Of a stretch of 64,000 nucleotides of DNA, positions 1 through 7,232 are shown in pieces (the first letter of the stretch is position 1; each line of letters begins with the position of its first letter). A model generated the notes under the pieces. That model was not told the DNA's origin. It saw only the letters and a program-made list of their open reading frames with translations, and searched no databases. The position numbers and the translations under genes were made by a program. The DNA is taken from assembly GCF_009380215.1 (NCBI RefSeq), contig NZ_WHUG01000011.1, forward strand, positions 1 to 64,000. Direction: 5' to 3'. The DNA is from Rugamonas aquatica (GTDB lineage: Bacteria > Pseudomonadota > Gammaproteobacteria > Burkholderiales > Burkholderiaceae_D).

Positions 1-596
1 CCGTGGCCCGCTGCCCGCGCTGCGCCAACCCGCTGCCCGGCATGGCCGCCGGCCAGCTGTGCGGCGCCTGCCGCGCCGAGCCGCCGGCTTTCGATGTCAC
101 GCTGGTCGCCGCCGACTACGCCATGCCGCTGGACCAGCTGGTATTGCAGCTGAAATTCGGCCACCGTCTCGCGCTGGCAACACTGTTTGCCCGCCTGTTG
201 CGCGACGCCGTACTGCAGCAGCCCGGCTTCACGCTGCCCGCCCTGCTCTGTCCGGTGCCGCTCGGTCGCCGCCGGCTGGCCGAACGCGGCTACAATCAAG
301 CCATGGAGATCGCGCGGCCACTGGCGCGCAGCCTGGGCGTGGCGCTGCATCCGCGCCTGGTGTGCCGCGTGCACGAGACCGCGGCCCAGAGCAGCGTCGC
401 GCCGGACCAGCGGCGACAGAACATCGCCGGCGCCTTCGCCATCCCGGACCCCGCGCTGGTGCAGGGCCGCCACATCGGCGTCGTCGACGACGTCATGACC
501 AGCGGCCGCACGCTGGACGAACTGGCGGCAACGCTGAAGCGCCATGGCGCCGCGCGCGTGAGCAACCTGGTGTTTGCCCGCACGCCGCCGCATTGA
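1..596 (+). CDS. comF: ComF family phosphoribosyltransferase-like protein (5' end cut by window)
   Basis: ComF proteins are tied to DNA uptake and carry a type I phosphoribosyltransferase fold. The visible 197 residues start with two CxxC pairs (Cys4/Cys7 and Cys20/Cys23) that look like a small zinc knuckle. The PRPP-binding loop VVDDVMTSGRT lies near residues 160-170. The family usually runs to about 230-250 residues and has more sequence before the second CxxC pair, so the gene very probably begins upstream of the window. The GTG at base 3 is then only an internal codon. trmL follows 21 bases downstream and may be cotranscribed. The family call is firm; the exact biochemical activity of ComF is not settled. 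Confidence 0.9.
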   Translation, partial: VARCPRCANPLPGMAAGQLCGACRAEPPAFDVTLVAADYAMPLDQLVLQLKFGHRLALATLFARLLRDAVLQQPGFTLPALLCPVPLGRRRLAERGYNQAMEIARPLARSLGVALHPRLVCRVHETAAQSSVAPDQRRQNIAGAFAIPDPALVQGRHIGVVDDVMTSGRTLDELAATLKRHGAARVSNLVFARTPPH

Positions 597-617
597 ATTT
601 GATAGAGGAGAACCACT

Positions 618-1088
618 TTGTTTCACGTCGTACTAGTCCAACCCGAAATTCCCCCGAACACCGGCAACGTGATCCGGCTGTGCGCCAACACCGGCGCGCA
701 ACTGCATCTGATCGAGCCGCTGGGCTTCCCGCTGGAAGATTCCAAGCTCAAGCGCGCCGGCCTGGACTATCACGAATACGCGCAGATGAAAGTGCACAAG
801 GACTGGCAAGCCTTCCTGGCCGAGGTGCAGCCGGACCCGGCCCGCATGTATGCGATGACCACGCACGGCTCATCGCCGTTCGCCGACGCCGCCTTCAAGC
901 CGGGCGATGTGTTCGTGTTCGGCTCGGAAACGCGCGGCCTCGATCCGGCCTTCCGCGAAACCTTCCCGCCGGCCCAGCGCATCCGCCTGCCGATGCGCCC
1001 AGACAACCGCAGCCTGAACCTGTCGAACACGGTCGCCGTGGTGGTGTTCGAAGCCTGGCGCCAGAACGGCTACGCCGGCGGGGCATAA
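618..1088 (+). CDS. trmL: tRNA (cytidine(34)-2'-O)-methyltransferase TrmL
   Basis: TrmL methylates the ribose 2'-OH of the wobble nucleotide of certain tRNA-Leu species, using S-adenosylmethionine. The 156-residue protein is a compact SPOUT (trefoil-knot) methyltransferase of normal family length. Motifs seen are GNVIRLCANTG near the N-terminus, VFGSETRGLD in the middle, and the C-terminal knot segment RSLNLSNTVAVVVFE. The start is TTG, chosen because GAGGAG sits 7 bases upstream and translation begins with the family-typical MFHVVLVQPEIPPNTGN. It lies between comF and a periplasmic binding protein gene on the same strand, with only 4 bases to the latter. Confidence 0.95.
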   Translation: MFHVVLVQPEIPPNTGNVIRLCANTGAQLHLIEPLGFPLEDSKLKRAGLDYHEYAQMKVHKDWQAFLAEVQPDPARMYAMTTHGSSPFADAAFKPGDVFVFGSETRGLDPAFRETFPPAQRIRLPMRPDNRSLNLSNTVAVVVFEAWRQNGYAGGA

Positions 1089-1092
1089 GACC

Positions 1093-1833
1093 ATGACCCC
1101 GCTTTCCGCCCTGCTGTGCCTGATGCTCTTGCTGGGCAACGCACAGGCGGCGGAACCGGTGAAGCTGTACACGGAAGACTATCCGCCGTTCAGCTGGGTG
1201 GATAAAGGCAGCGGCAAGGTGGTCGGACTGTCGGCGGAAATCGTCGCCGACCTGATGCAGCGCGCCGGCGTGCCGACCACGCAACCCATCGTCGCGCCGT
1301 GGGCGCGGGCGATGGTGCTGACCATGACCACGCCCAATTCCTGCCTGTACACCACGGCCCGCGTGCCGGAGCGCGAGGACAGTTACCAATGGATAGGCCC
1401 GATAGGCCACAACGAATGGGTGCTGTTCGCGCTGCGCGAAGACCACATCCGGCTCGACAGTCTGGACGAAGCCGTCAACTACCAGATCGGCACCTTCATC
1501 GGCGACGCCTCCATCACCTTCCTGCGCGAGCACAAGCTGCGCGTGGAGACCGTGCCCAACGACCGCCTGAATCCGCCCAAGCTGCAAAAGCGCCGCATCA
1601 AGCTGTGGTCGGTGGGACGGCTGCCGGGCATGTTCCTGCAACGGGAGCTGGGCATAGACGACTTCGAACCGGTGCTGGCCTTCGCCCGCGCCGACATGTA
1701 CCTGGCCTGTCACAAGAACATGGCCAAGGCCGAGGTGGCGCGGCTGAACGACATCCTGCAAGCCATGTACCGCGACGGCACCATCCGCCGCATCTACACG
1801 CAGTACGGCTACGAGAAGGAAGTGCCGCGCTGA
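1093..1833 (+). CDS. Periplasmic substrate-binding protein (SBP family 3 type)
   Basis: This 246-residue protein has a short N-terminal signal peptide ending AQA at about residue 19, so it should be periplasmic. The mature part starts KLYTEDYPPFSW, the usual opening of family 3 extracellular solute-binding proteins, and continues with the two-lobed pattern to the C-terminal YTQYGYEKE. No permease or ATPase gene is adjacent, so it is either an orphan binding protein or one of the transporter-like sensory proteins common in betaproteobacteria. The ligand cannot be told from sequence. It follows trmL by 4 bases; the start has only a weak ribosome-binding site. Confidence 0.8.
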   Translation: MTPLSALLCLMLLLGNAQAAEPVKLYTEDYPPFSWVDKGSGKVVGLSAEIVADLMQRAGVPTTQPIVAPWARAMVLTMTTPNSCLYTTARVPEREDSYQWIGPIGHNEWVLFALREDHIRLDSLDEAVNYQIGTFIGDASITFLREHKLRVETVPNDRLNPPKLQKRRIKLWSVGRLPGMFLQRELGIDDFEPVLAFARADMYLACHKNMAKAEVARLNDILQAMYRDGTIRRIYTQYGYEKEVPR

Positions 1834-1912
1834 CGCAGTGTGACAATGCGTGTATTTTTCATTAACACAAGCTGCTATTCTGGCCGGTCCTCAACGATGC
1901 CATTGAATACAC

Positions 1913-2749
1913 ATGAAAATTTCGCGTCTGCTGCTTAGTCTGGTATTTGTCGTCGCCTTCAGTGGCTGCTCCACCCTCAACGTCACCTCCAAGCAATTCA
2001 TCCCGAAAGATACCGGCAAGCTGGCGCTGCTGAAGACCTCCGCGCCGGCCTATCAGGTCGACAATATCGAATTCAAGCATCCAGATGGCGCCATCAGCCG
2101 CGGCGTGTACATCCACAAGCCGGATGCGCAGTTTACCGTGCTGTACTTCATGGGTTCCGGCATCCGGCTCGATGTGGCAGGTGGCTACTTCGCCCAGCCA
2201 TTTACCGAGCTGAACGCCAACATCATCAGCTATGACTACCACGACTTCGGCCGCAGCGACGCGCCCGCAACGGCGTTCGGCCTGGCGGATATGGAGAAGG
2301 AGGCGCTGGCCTTGTACGATCATGCGCGCGCGACCACCAAGGGGCGGCTGGTGGTCCACGGCCATTCGTTCGGCAGTTTCATTGCCGCCAGACTGGCCAG
2401 CAAACGGCCACTGGACGCCTTGGTACTGGAAGGCACCGGCACGAGTGCGCGGGCCTACGTCGAGAATCAGGTGCCCTGGTTCGCCAAGCCCTTCGTGCAG
2501 ATCAATATCGACCAGGAGCTGTCCGCCACCGACAACCGCGCCGCGCTGCGAGCGTTTCAGGGACCGCTGTTAATCATGAACGGCGCCAACGACGTGCAGA
2601 CGCCGCTGGCGAACTCGCGTGAGCTGTACGACAGCCTGGACATCCCGCACAAACGATTTGAAGCGATCCGCGAAGCCGGGCATATGAATTCGATGACCAA
2701 GCCGGAAGCACTGGCCGCCTACCGTTCATTTACAGGGAGCCTGAATTGA
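1913..2749 (+). CDS. Alpha/beta-hydrolase lipoprotein
   Basis: A 278-residue predicted lipoprotein: the signal peptide ends in the lipobox FSGC, with Cys19 the likely lipidated residue. The rest is an alpha/beta-hydrolase domain with nucleophile elbow GHSFGS (Ser152), a late Asp in GANDVQTPL and a His in EAGHMNS, which together would make a complete Ser-Asp-His triad. It resembles the serine aminopeptidase-like / BAAT-type hydrolases, but the substrate is unknown. The stop overlaps the TTG start of the next gene (TTGA), so the two are likely translationally coupled. No convincing Shine-Dalgarno precedes the ATG. Confidence 0.8.
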   Translation: MKISRLLLSLVFVVAFSGCSTLNVTSKQFIPKDTGKLALLKTSAPAYQVDNIEFKHPDGAISRGVYIHKPDAQFTVLYFMGSGIRLDVAGGYFAQPFTELNANIISYDYHDFGRSDAPATAFGLADMEKEALALYDHARATTKGRLVVHGHSFGSFIAARLASKRPLDALVLEGTGTSARAYVENQVPWFAKPFVQINIDQELSATDNRAALRAFQGPLLIMNGANDVQTPLANSRELYDSLDIPHKRFEAIREAGHMNSMTKPEALAAYRSFTGSLN

Positions 2750-3321
2750 GCACATATCGCTCGTTCATATTGGCGCTGCTGGCGGCAATGCTGCCACTCT
2801 CCGCATTCGCAGCAGAATGCGACAAAGCGGTGCTGACCGAAACCTACGCAAAAATGCACCGGGACGATCAGGCTTTGCGGGGCAGGTATATCGAGATACT
2901 GGAAAAGGAAAATAGAAACGAGCCCGTCGATCCGAAAGAAAAGGATCAGCTCGAAGTGACGATTTCAAATACCGACGAAAGCAACCAGCACACACTGGAT
3001 CACTTGATCGCGCAATGCGGCTGGCCCGGAAGCCTCGACAAGAACCGTGCAGCCTTGTCAGCATTCCTGATTATTCAGCACGGGGAGCTGGACTATCAGC
3101 TCAAGCATCTGGACATGGTCAAGGCCGCCAACAAGCGGGGAGAAATCCCCAGCCGCACATTGGCGATGCTGATCGACCGCATCCTGGTCAGGCAAAACAA
3201 GCCGCAACTATACGGAACGGAATTCGAGTACGGCAGCAACAAGGTGGCCCCCATCGCCGATCCGAAAAATCTGAATCAGCGCCGGAAGAAAATGGGCTTG
3301 CCGCCCTTCCGCGCGCCATGA
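2746..3321 (+). CDS. DUF6624-like secreted protein
   Basis: A 191-residue protein with a Sec signal peptide ending AFA at about residue 22. The mature part resembles the DUF6624 group: a helical region, an IIQHGELDYQLKHLDMV segment, an LIDRILVRQNKPQLYGTEFEY segment, and a C-terminal RRKKMGLPPF. The function of this group is unknown. The start is TTG, overlapping the stop of the hydrolase gene. The ATG alternatives further in would cut off the signal peptide. Base composition is lower in GC than the neighbours, especially in its first half. The family assignment is from memory of the motif pattern. Confidence 0.65.
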   Translation: MSTYRSFILALLAAMLPLSAFAAECDKAVLTETYAKMHRDDQALRGRYIEILEKENRNEPVDPKEKDQLEVTISNTDESNQHTLDHLIAQCGWPGSLDKNRAALSAFLIIQHGELDYQLKHLDMVKAANKRGEIPSRTLAMLIDRILVRQNKPQLYGTEFEYGSNKVAPIADPKNLNQRRKKMGLPPFRAP

Positions 3322-3370
3322 TGTACGTTCACAATCAATATATTTTTCGCCAGGTCAGGAGTGCTCAGCA

Positions 3371-3874
3371 GTGCAGTTGAAATTGAAGATAACGCGTGGA
3401 GGTGAAGTCAAGTGGGCTGGCGGTCCATCGCAAGATGACCCGGTCTATTACGGCGGGCCGCCGCCGGAAACCGGCGTTTGGAAGCTGAGTACGGAAAAAA
3501 TCGAAGACTATTTCGAAGCGGCCCTGCAAGACTTGCACTTCGGCGACTCGATTGATATTTTTGTCCTGGGGTTTGAAATCGCCGATCTGGAAGGATGGGG
3601 GAATTTATTCACATCGATGAGCCAGTACACGAGTTACCGCCCAAAGATGAAGATGGTCATTTCGGTAGGCCAGCTGAACTGGCCCGATGTGAAGGATCTC
3701 TCAGCGACCGAGCAGTTTCAACGGTTCTCGGTCATCCTGCTGGAGGCCATTGCGCGCGTCGCCACGATGAAGCGGAAACCCAAGAACTTCGACACGGCAG
3801 CGTTTTTAGCGGAGGTGACACGGCTGCTGGCGCTATGCCCGGCCTCCGAGATGGAGGAATCAGAAGACGCCTGA
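3371..3874 (+). CDS. Hypothetical protein, function unknown
   Basis: I do not recognise this 167-residue protein. It begins at a GTG (no in-frame ATG nearby fits better) and has no signal peptide or membrane segment. The N-terminal third is rich in Gly and Pro (WAGGPSQDD, YYGGPPPETG). The rest looks like a mixed alpha/beta soluble domain and ends in an acidic tail. GC content is visibly lower than in the flanking operons. It lies 49 bases after the DUF6624 gene on the same strand. Its last 15 bases overlap the end of the convergent DMT transporter gene. Size and acidity would fit a small immunity-type protein, but nothing in the sequence proves this. Confidence 0.6.
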   Translation: MQLKLKITRGGEVKWAGGPSQDDPVYYGGPPPETGVWKLSTEKIEDYFEAALQDLHFGDSIDIFVLGFEIADLEGWGNLFTSMSQYTSYRPKMKMVISVGQLNWPDVKDLSATEQFQRFSVILLEAIARVATMKRKPKNFDTAAFLAEVTRLLALCPASEMEESEDA

Positions 3875-4825
3875 CTGGATGGTGCGCCGAGCGGGCCGCC
3901 GTTCCGCGTGCAGCCACACCGACCACGCCACGCCGCCGATCAGCAGTACGATGGCCAGCACTTCCAGCGGGCGCGGCGCCCGATGCTGGTAGAGGTAGCC
4001 GTACAGCAGGCCGAACAGGATTTCAAACAGCAGCAGCTGGCCGGACAGCGTTACCGGCACGCGGCGGCAGGCCATGTTCCACAGCTGGTTGCCGATCACC
4101 GAGGCGCCGGCCGCCACCAGCGTAATCAGCAGCCAGAACCGCAACCAGTCGCGCGGCGGTGCGGCGGCCTGCTCCATGCCGCCAATGCTGCCGATGCCGA
4201 ATACCACCAGCCCCATCACCAGCGCCACCAGGCCGCTGGCGATGCCGAACAAGCCCGACCAGTCGCCGCTGCTGAAGCGCGGATTGCGTTTGAGGAAGCG
4301 CGTGTTGTCGACGGCATACCAGGTCCAGCTGAGCAGCGCGCCCACGGCGCATAGCATGCCGGCCGCCACGCTGGTCCACGCGCCCTGCCCGGCTGCGCCA
4401 CTGAATACCTCGACATTGATGCACACCATGCCCACCGCCACCAGCGCCAGCGGCCAGGCCAGCACGCGCAGCGACACCGAGCCGTGATCGCGCCGGCCCA
4501 GCAGCGAGATCGTCAGCGGCAGCATGCCGATAATCAGCGAGGCGGCCGACACGCCCGCCATCTGCACGCCGCACGACAGCAGCAGGTAGTAGACGACATT
4601 GCCGGCCAGCGCGTAGCGCAACAGCAGCAGATAGTCGGCGCGCGTCAGCTGGCGCAGCAGGCCGCCGAGGCGCGGCGCCAACAGCACCAGCGAAATCAGC
4701 GCATACGCCACATAGCGCCCGAACATCAGCTCAAACGGGGAGAATTCCGCCAGCCACTTCGGCATGACAAACACCATGCCCCACATCGATCCGGCCGCCA
4801 GACCGCACAACACGCCATACCACAT
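3860..4825 (-). CDS. DMT-superfamily (EamA) transporter
   Basis: A 321-residue inner-membrane protein with about ten hydrophobic helices in two EamA-type repeats, the layout of drug/metabolite exporters. The reading frame stays open to base 5173, but that stretch has out-of-frame composition and overlaps the AraC gene. The ATG at 4825 is preceded by AGGAGG at a short but usable distance and opens the first helix directly (MWYGVLCGLAAGSMWG). It lies 65 bases downstream of the AraC-type regulator on the same strand, so the regulator may control it. The transported substrate is unknown. Its 3' end overlaps the convergent hypothetical gene by 15 bases. Confidence 0.88.
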   Translation of the reverse strand: MWYGVLCGLAAGSMWGMVFVMPKWLAEFSPFELMFGRYVAYALISLVLLAPRLGGLLRQLTRADYLLLLRYALAGNVVYYLLLSCGVQMAGVSAASLIIGMLPLTISLLGRRDHGSVSLRVLAWPLALVAVGMVCINVEVFSGAAGQGAWTSVAAGMLCAVGALLSWTWYAVDNTRFLKRNPRFSSGDWSGLFGIASGLVALVMGLVVFGIGSIGGMEQAAAPPRDWLRFWLLITLVAAGASVIGNQLWNMACRRVPVTLSGQLLLFEILFGLLYGYLYQHRAPRPLEVLAIVLLIGGVAWSVWLHAERRPARRTIQSGVF

Positions 4826-4890
4826 ACCGCCTCCTGTCCTTGAGGCATTGATTGTCGGCGCGGGCCGGGTCCAGGGATTGTGCGTGGCTG

Positions 4891-5634
4891 TCAGATTTTT
4901 GTCTGATTCTGCCGTTCGCGCTTGCGGTAGGCCAGCGGCGTGACATCCATGGCGCGGCGCATCGCGTGCGTCAGCGCGCTCTGGTCGGCGTATCCGGCCA
5001 GCGTGGCCAAGCGGGCGATGGGCAAATCGGTTTCCGCCAACTGGCGGCAGGCCCAGCGCAGGCGCATGCCGGTCAGCCAGGCCAGCGGCGTGGTCTGCAT
5101 CTCGTCGCGGAACACGCGGTGCAGGCTGCTCACGCTCATGTACGCGGCCTTGGCCATGGTGTCGGTACTCCACGGCTGGCCGGGGCTGGCTTCGATGCGG
5201 CCCAGCGCGGCGGACAGGCGCGAAGCGGGACGGATTTCCTGCTGCGCCAGCGTTTCCAGCAGCAGCGGCAGCCAGTGGTCCAGCGTCTGCTGGCTGGCGC
5301 CGGACTGGGCGCGCAGCAGGCCGATGAATTCGATCAGCTTGGCGGCCGGTGCGCTGATCGGCGCATACGGCCGCTCGGCCAGCCGCGCTGCGGTGGCGTC
5401 CGGCACGGCGGCGAGGTCGAAGTCCAGTATCAGCGACTGGTTCGGCTCGGTGGCGGAAGCCTCATGCACCAGCCCCGGCTCGACAAACGCGGCGCGTTGC
5501 GGATGGACGATGGCGCCGGAACCCTTGATGTCCATGATGACCCGGCCCTTGAGCGGCAACACCAGCTGGGCGAAGCTGTGCACGCCGGCCAGAGGTTCGG
5601 CGACGTAGCTGCGGAGGTCGAGTTCGGTCGGCAT
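4891..5634 (-). CDS. AraC-family transcriptional regulator
   Basis: A 247-residue regulator with an N-terminal cupin-like sensing domain (residues about 10-110) and a C-terminal pair of helix-turn-helix motifs (residues about 145-240). The conserved AraC segments PWSTDTMAKAAYMSVSSLHR and LATLAGYADQSALTHAMRR are visible, followed by the usual TPLAYRKR ending. The inducer is unknown. It reads toward the EamA transporter gene 65 bases downstream; a regulator-exporter pair is a common arrangement. The upstream neighbour is the end of the cytochrome oxidase operon, 28 bases away on the same strand, but there is no functional reason to link them. Confidence 0.88.
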   Translation of the reverse strand: MPTELDLRSYVAEPLAGVHSFAQLVLPLKGRVIMDIKGSGAIVHPQRAAFVEPGLVHEASATEPNQSLILDFDLAAVPDATAARLAERPYAPISAPAAKLIEFIGLLRAQSGASQQTLDHWLPLLLETLAQQEIRPASRLSAALGRIEASPGQPWSTDTMAKAAYMSVSSLHRVFRDEMQTTPLAWLTGMRLRWACRQLAETDLPIARLATLAGYADQSALTHAMRRAMDVTPLAYRKRERQNQTKI

Positions 5635-5662
5635 GATGCCGCCAGTGTAGCAGCCTGCGCCG

Positions 5663-5968
5663 TCATCGGAAATACAGCATGCGGGTGAAGAAGGTGTAGC
5701 CCGATTCCAGCCACATCAGCCAGGCCAGCACCAGCAGGCACAGCGGCGGCGCCAGCACCACGTACATCAGCGCGGCCCGCTCCCAGCGCAGGTGCATGAA
5801 GATGGCGACGATCAGGCCCGCCTTGGCCATCATCAGCAGCAGGATCAGCGTCCAGCGCAGATAGCTCTCGACATGGAAGAAATCGACCAGGTAGGAAAAC
5901 GTGCTGAGCACGAACAGCAGCAGCCACACCTTCAGGTACAGGCCGATGGGATGGGCGGCGGTTTCCAT
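5663..5968 (-). CDS. Cytochrome c oxidase subunit IV-like membrane protein
   Basis: A 101-residue protein with three hydrophobic helices, matching the small prokaryotic subunit IV family found at the end of caa3-type oxidase operons. MMAKAGLIVAIFMHLRWE in the middle helix is the typical family signature. It has a good ribosome-binding site (GTAGGAGG upstream of the ATG) and follows the subunit III gene by 8 bases, so it is the last gene of the oxidase operon. The role is structural or in assembly; it carries no cofactor ligands. Confidence 0.85.
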   Translation of the reverse strand: METAAHPIGLYLKVWLLLFVLSTFSYLVDFFHVESYLRWTLILLLMMAKAGLIVAIFMHLRWERAALMYVVLAPPLCLLVLAWLMWLESGYTFFTRMLYFR

Positions 5969-5976
5969 GGCCCCTC

Positions 5977-6642
5977 CTACCAAAGATAAAACAGCGCGAA
6001 GATGAATACCCACACCAGGTCGACAAAGTGCCAGTACAGGCCGGCGATCTCGACGATGTCGTAGTTGCCGCGCTGCTCGTAGTAGCCGTTCCGCACGCGG
6101 CGCGCGACGATGCTGAGGTAGATCACGCCGGCCGTCACGTGCAGGCCGTGGAAGCCGGTAATCATGAAGAAGCAGGCGCCGAACTGCGCCGCGCCGTCGG
6201 GGTTGATCCATGGCCGCACGCCCTCTGCGATCAGCTTGCTCCATTCGAAGGCTTGCATGCTGACGAAGGTGGCGCCCAGCGCGGCGGTCAGCAGCATCAG
6301 CGCGGCGCAGCGGGCACGTTCGCGCCGGTAGCCGTAGTTGACCGCTATCGCCATCGTGCCGCTGCTGGTGATGAGAATGAAGGTCATGATGGCGATCAGT
6401 ATCAGCGGCAGCCTGGCGCCGCCTATGGTCAGCGCGAACACTTCGCTGGGATTGGGCCAGGCCGCCGTGGTCGAGATACGCACCGACATGTAGCCGGTCA
6501 GGAAGCTGCCGAAGATGAAGGTGTCGCTGAGCAGGAAGATCCACATCATCGCCTTGCCCCACGGGACGCGGAAGGCGGCGCGGTCGCCCGACCAGTCCGC
6601 CACCATGCCCTGCCAGCCGGCTGCTTCCGTTTGCTTGTTCAT
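5977..6642 (-). CDS. ctaE: Cytochrome c oxidase subunit III
   Basis: A 221-residue subunit III with seven predicted membrane helices. It has no redox centre and stabilises subunit I and its proton uptake. Family hallmarks visible are WIFLLSDTFIFGSFLTGY early, the helix ending SMQAFEWSKLI, and FHGLHVTAGVIYL plus YWHFVDLVWVFIF at the C-terminus. The ATG at 6642 has GGAGG upstream and overlaps the stop of the preceding subunit III-like gene by 4 bases, which implies coupled translation. It is one of two subunit III-type genes in the operon and is the canonical one. Confidence 0.92.
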   Translation of the reverse strand: MNKQTEAAGWQGMVADWSGDRAAFRVPWGKAMMWIFLLSDTFIFGSFLTGYMSVRISTTAAWPNPSEVFALTIGGARLPLILIAIMTFILITSSGTMAIAVNYGYRRERARCAALMLLTAALGATFVSMQAFEWSKLIAEGVRPWINPDGAAQFGACFFMITGFHGLHVTAGVIYLSIVARRVRNGYYEQRGNYDIVEIAGLYWHFVDLVWVFIFALFYLW

Positions 6643-7232
6643 GGCCCGCCTCCGCAAATCTGGTTCACCAGTTCCGGCGTCACGCCGAACAGCAGCGCGA
6701 ACATGGCCAGCCACAAGCCCAGCAGGAAATGCCAGTAGCGCGCACAGAGCTGCATCGTCACGCCGTCGCGGCTTGGCCGAGGATGCGCCCAGGCCGCCAC
6801 CACCAGCCCGCCGATCACGTGCAGGCCATGCACGCTGGTAATCAGGTAAAAGAAGCTGTTGGCCGGGCCGGCGTCCAGCGTCAGGCCGGCGGTCTCCATC
6901 GCCCGCCAAGCCCATAGCTGCGAGGCCAGGAAGGCCATCGAGCAGAGGCATGCCACGCCGTACGCCAGCCTCAACGCAGCCGCCGCGCGCTCGTGAGCAG
7001 CGCGCCAGGCCAGATGCCAAGCCACGCTTGCGCCGGCCAACAATGCGGTGCTCAGCCACAGCTGCACAGGCACGAAAGGCAGCGGCCGCCAGTCGGGCAT
7101 GGCCATCCGCATCACGTAGGCGCTGCTGAACAGGAAAAACAGCATGCCGACCACGCCCATGAACACCCACAGGCCGGTGCGCCGTCGCGGCACGTCGGCA
7201 GCACTGCCGACCAGGTAGAGGCTGGGATTCAT
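6639..7232 (-). CDS. Subunit III-like heme-copper oxidase protein (second copy)
   Basis: A 197-residue membrane protein with about five to six helices related to oxidase subunit III: it has FFYLITSVHGLHVIGGLVV and CARYWHFLLGLWLAMFALLFG near the C-terminus. It is shorter and more divergent than the canonical subunit III encoded next to it. The start at 7232 has AGGAGG upstream and overlaps the subunit I stop by 4 bases, and its own stop overlaps the next start in the same way. Two tandem subunit III-type genes are known in some betaproteobacterial caa3 clusters; why both are kept is not clear. A related but distinct role, as in NO reductase or quinol oxidase accessory subunits, is possible. 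Confidence 0.82.
   Translation of the reverse strand: MNPSLYLVGSAADVPRRRTGLWVFMGVVGMLFFLFSSAYVMRMAMPDWRPLPFVPVQLWLSTALLAGASVAWHLAWRAAHERAAAALRLAYGVACLCSMAFLASQLWAWRAMETAGLTLDAGPANSFFYLITSVHGLHVIGGLVVAAWAHPRPSRDGVTMQLCARYWHFLLGLWLAMFALLFGVTPELVNQICGGGP

Noticed and set aside
3860..5173. A 437-codon minus-strand frame covering the EamA transporter plus 116 extra N-terminal codons.
   Set aside because: The extra part is Arg/Pro-rich, overlaps the AraC gene in another frame, and a good ribosome-binding site stands before the ATG at 4825.
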